Below are positions 7,062-8,475 of a DNA stretch of 8,475 bases, one piece after another (within the stretch, counting starts at the first letter, position 1; each line of letters starts with the position of its first letter). The DNA is from Verrucomicrobiota bacterium (lineage in GTDB: Bacteria > Verrucomicrobiota > Kiritimatiellia > Kiritimatiellales > Tichowtungiaceae): the NCBI GenBank assembly GCA_020853375.1, contig JADYZA010000012.1:1-8475 (forward strand). Direction: 5' to 3'. The notes beneath the pieces are model-generated. The model made no database searches. It was given only the letters and a program-made list of their open reading frames with translations, and had not been told where the DNA came from. The translations under genes were made by a program, and so were the position numbers.

Positions 7062-8475
7062 TTGATTTTATCCAGGTCAGTAAACGGTTCGGCACGCAGG
7101 AAGTGCTGGATAAGGTTTCGTTTCGCATCAATTCCGGCGAGCACGTCGGCGTGGTCGGCCCGAACGGTGCGGGGAAAAGTACAATTTTCAGTCTGATCAG
7201 CGACGAAATATCGGCTGACAGCGGCGACGTCACGATGCCGAAAAATGTGCGGCTCGGGCATCTGCACCAGCAGCTTCACGCTCACGCGCAGGACGGCTCG
7301 CTTCTCGACTACGCCTGTAACGCAATTCCGGAACTCAAACCGATGGTGGCGGAAATTCATCAGATCGAACACGACCTGCTGACCGCTTCCGGCACGGAGC
7401 AGGAGCGGATGCTTCACCGGCTAGGCGATCTCCAGCATGAGTTTGAACATCTCGGCGGCTACGATCTGAAAGCGCGCGCCGAAGCGGCACTGAGCGGACT
7501 CGGCTTTAAGGAAAGCGAGTTTGCCAATCCGTTCCGTTCCTTCAGCGGCGGCTGGCAGATGCGCGCCGAACTGGTGCGTACGCTGATTGCGCGGCCCGAT
7601 ATTCTGCTGCTCGACGAACCGTCTAACTACCTCGACTTGCCTGCCGTCGAATGGCTCCAGCGCTTTCTGCGCGGCTTTGAGGGGACGATGCTTCTGATTT
7701 CCCACGACCGCTATCTGCTCGAAACGCTCACTGACCGGACGCTGGAAATCTGCGGCGGCGCGGTGACCAAATATTCCGGCGGCTACACCTATTACATTCG
7801 GGAACGCGAGCAGCGTCACATGCAACAGGAAGCGGCGTACCGGAATTACATCGAGCAAAAGGAACACCTCGAAAGTTTCATCAGCCGGTTCCGCGCGCAG
7901 GCCACCAAAGCCGCGCAGGTGCAGAGCCGCATTAAAATGCTCGAAAAGATGGACGTGGTGAAAGCGCCGGTTGCGCCGCCGAACTTTTCCAAACTTCGGA
8001 TTCCGCCGCCGCCGCACTGCGGTGCGCATATTATGTCGGTTCAGAACCTGAGTTTCTCTTACGACGGCAAGCGGCAGATTTTGTGCGACGTGAATCTCGA
8101 AATTGGCCACGGACAAAAAATTGGTCTGGTCGGTTTCAACGGCATGGGAAAAACCACGCTGTTGCGCCTGCTGTCCGGAGTTCTCACTCCGCAGGCCGGA
8201 GCGGTGAAAGCGGGGCACAAGGTTGTTCTCGGTTATCAGTCGCAGGATTTTGCCGAAACCATGCCGCCCGACAAGTCGTTGCTGAACATCGTTCGCGATG
8301 TCAATTCCGCCGTGCCTGAGCGCGATGTTCGCGGACTGCTCGGCTCGTTTGGTTTCAGCGGCGACGCGGTGAACAAACCGTCCGGCGTTCTCAGCGGTGG
8401 AGAAAAAATCCGGTTGGCGTTCGCCCGGATATTCATCAACCCGCCGAACTTTCTATTGCTCGACGAACCGACCAC
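7058..8475 (+). CDS. ABC-F family ATPase, YheS-like translation factor, 3'-truncated by window end
   Basis: The first 472 codons of a soluble duplicated ABC ATPase without membrane segments; full members usually have about 530-650 residues. ATPase 1 has Walker A GPNGAGKST (34-42), signature FSGGWQMR (162-169), Walker B ILLLDEP (182-188) with catalytic Glu187, and H-loop SHDR (215-218). The inter-domain linker (about 240-325) is charged and contains RFRAQATKAAQVQSRIKMLEKM (277-298), which closely follows E. coli YheS; in ABC-F proteins this linker (PtIM) reaches to the P-site tRNA. ATPase 2 has Walker A GFNGMGKTT (359-367), signature LSGGEK (445-450) and Walker B LLLDEPT (466-472), cut at the edge. 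ABC-F factors bind the ribosomal E site and relieve stalls or give antibiotic protection. YheS-type housekeeping is likelier than resistance. ATG overlaps the HAD stop as ATGA, implying translational coupling; no good Shine-Dalgarno is seen. The motif I to H-loop order and reading frame are intact. Confidence 0.95.
   Translation, partial: MIDFIQVSKRFGTQEVLDKVSFRINSGEHVGVVGPNGAGKSTIFSLISDEISADSGDVTMPKNVRLGHLHQQLHAHAQDGSLLDYACNAIPELKPMVAEIHQIEHDLLTASGTEQERMLHRLGDLQHEFEHLGGYDLKARAEAALSGLGFKESEFANPFRSFSGGWQMRAELVRTLIARPDILLLDEPSNYLDLPAVEWLQRFLRGFEGTMLLISHDRYLLETLTDRTLEICGGAVTKYSGGYTYYIREREQRHMQQEAAYRNYIEQKEHLESFISRFRAQATKAAQVQSRIKMLEKMDVVKAPVAPPNFSKLRIPPPPHCGAHIMSVQNLSFSYDGKRQILCDVNLEIGHGQKIGLVGFNGMGKTTLLRLLSGVLTPQAGAVKAGHKVVLGYQSQDFAETMPPDKSLLNIVRDVNSAVPERDVRGLLGSFGFSGDAVNKPSGVLSGGEKIRLAFARIFINPPNFLLLDEPT

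Noticed and set aside
7421..8218. A 265-codon open frame on the minus strand
   Set aside because: It is antisense to the ABC-F gene, whose motifs are all intact. The long frame reflects GC-rich codon bias on the opposite strand; its Arg/His/Phe-rich translation shows no recognisable domain.

Overview
The window is bacterial chromosomal DNA. It opens inside an rRNA operon (the last ~2.5 kb of a 23S gene, a 5S gene and a strong intrinsic terminator) and continues into six protein genes. The rRNA is plainly bacterial. No gene fixes the phylum. The 5S sequence style, the PEGA-repeat lipoprotein and the general gene content would suit the Planctomycetes-Verrucomicrobia-Chlamydiae group (for example Verrucomicrobiota or Kiritimatiellota), but that is a weak inference that a 23S search would settle.

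Layout. Positions 1-2533 (+) are 23S rRNA lacking about 370 bases at its 5' end. A spacer of roughly 140 bases, possibly folded into a hairpin, leads to 5S rRNA (about 2677-2791), followed at once by a perfect 14-bp GNRA-loop terminator. An RluF-like 23S pseudouridine synthase gene (2894-3622, +) comes next; its expected target uridine lies in the adjacent 23S gene (about position 2237). It converges, with a 17-base gap, on a leftward cluster transcribed in the order isochorismatase-family hydrolase (6358-5822), EamA/DMT-type ten-helix transporter (5819-4938), PEGA-repeat lipoprotein (4884-3640). The first two are separated by 2 bases and are almost certainly cotranscribed. The PEGA gene has its own near-consensus sigma70-type promoter, embedded in the transporter's last codons and stop. 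A divergent rightward pair follows: a YihX-like HAD phosphatase (6456-7061) and a YheS-like ABC-F translation factor (7058 to beyond the window end), joined by a 4-base ATGA overlap.

The 97-base region between the two divergent units contains a perfect 21-base palindrome and a degenerate second copy with centres 32 bases apart, the best candidate regulatory structure here. Two of the six genes (RluF-like, ABC-F) act on the ribosome, next to the rRNA operon.

I found no CRISPR array, insertion sequence, integrase, phage gene, toxin-antitoxin pair or recognisable defence system. The most unusual items are the tandem palindromes, the apparent doubly anchored topology of the PEGA protein (N-terminal lipid plus C-terminal transmembrane helix), and the promoter hidden in the end of the transporter gene. 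I do not see convincing evidence for a wholly new biological system.
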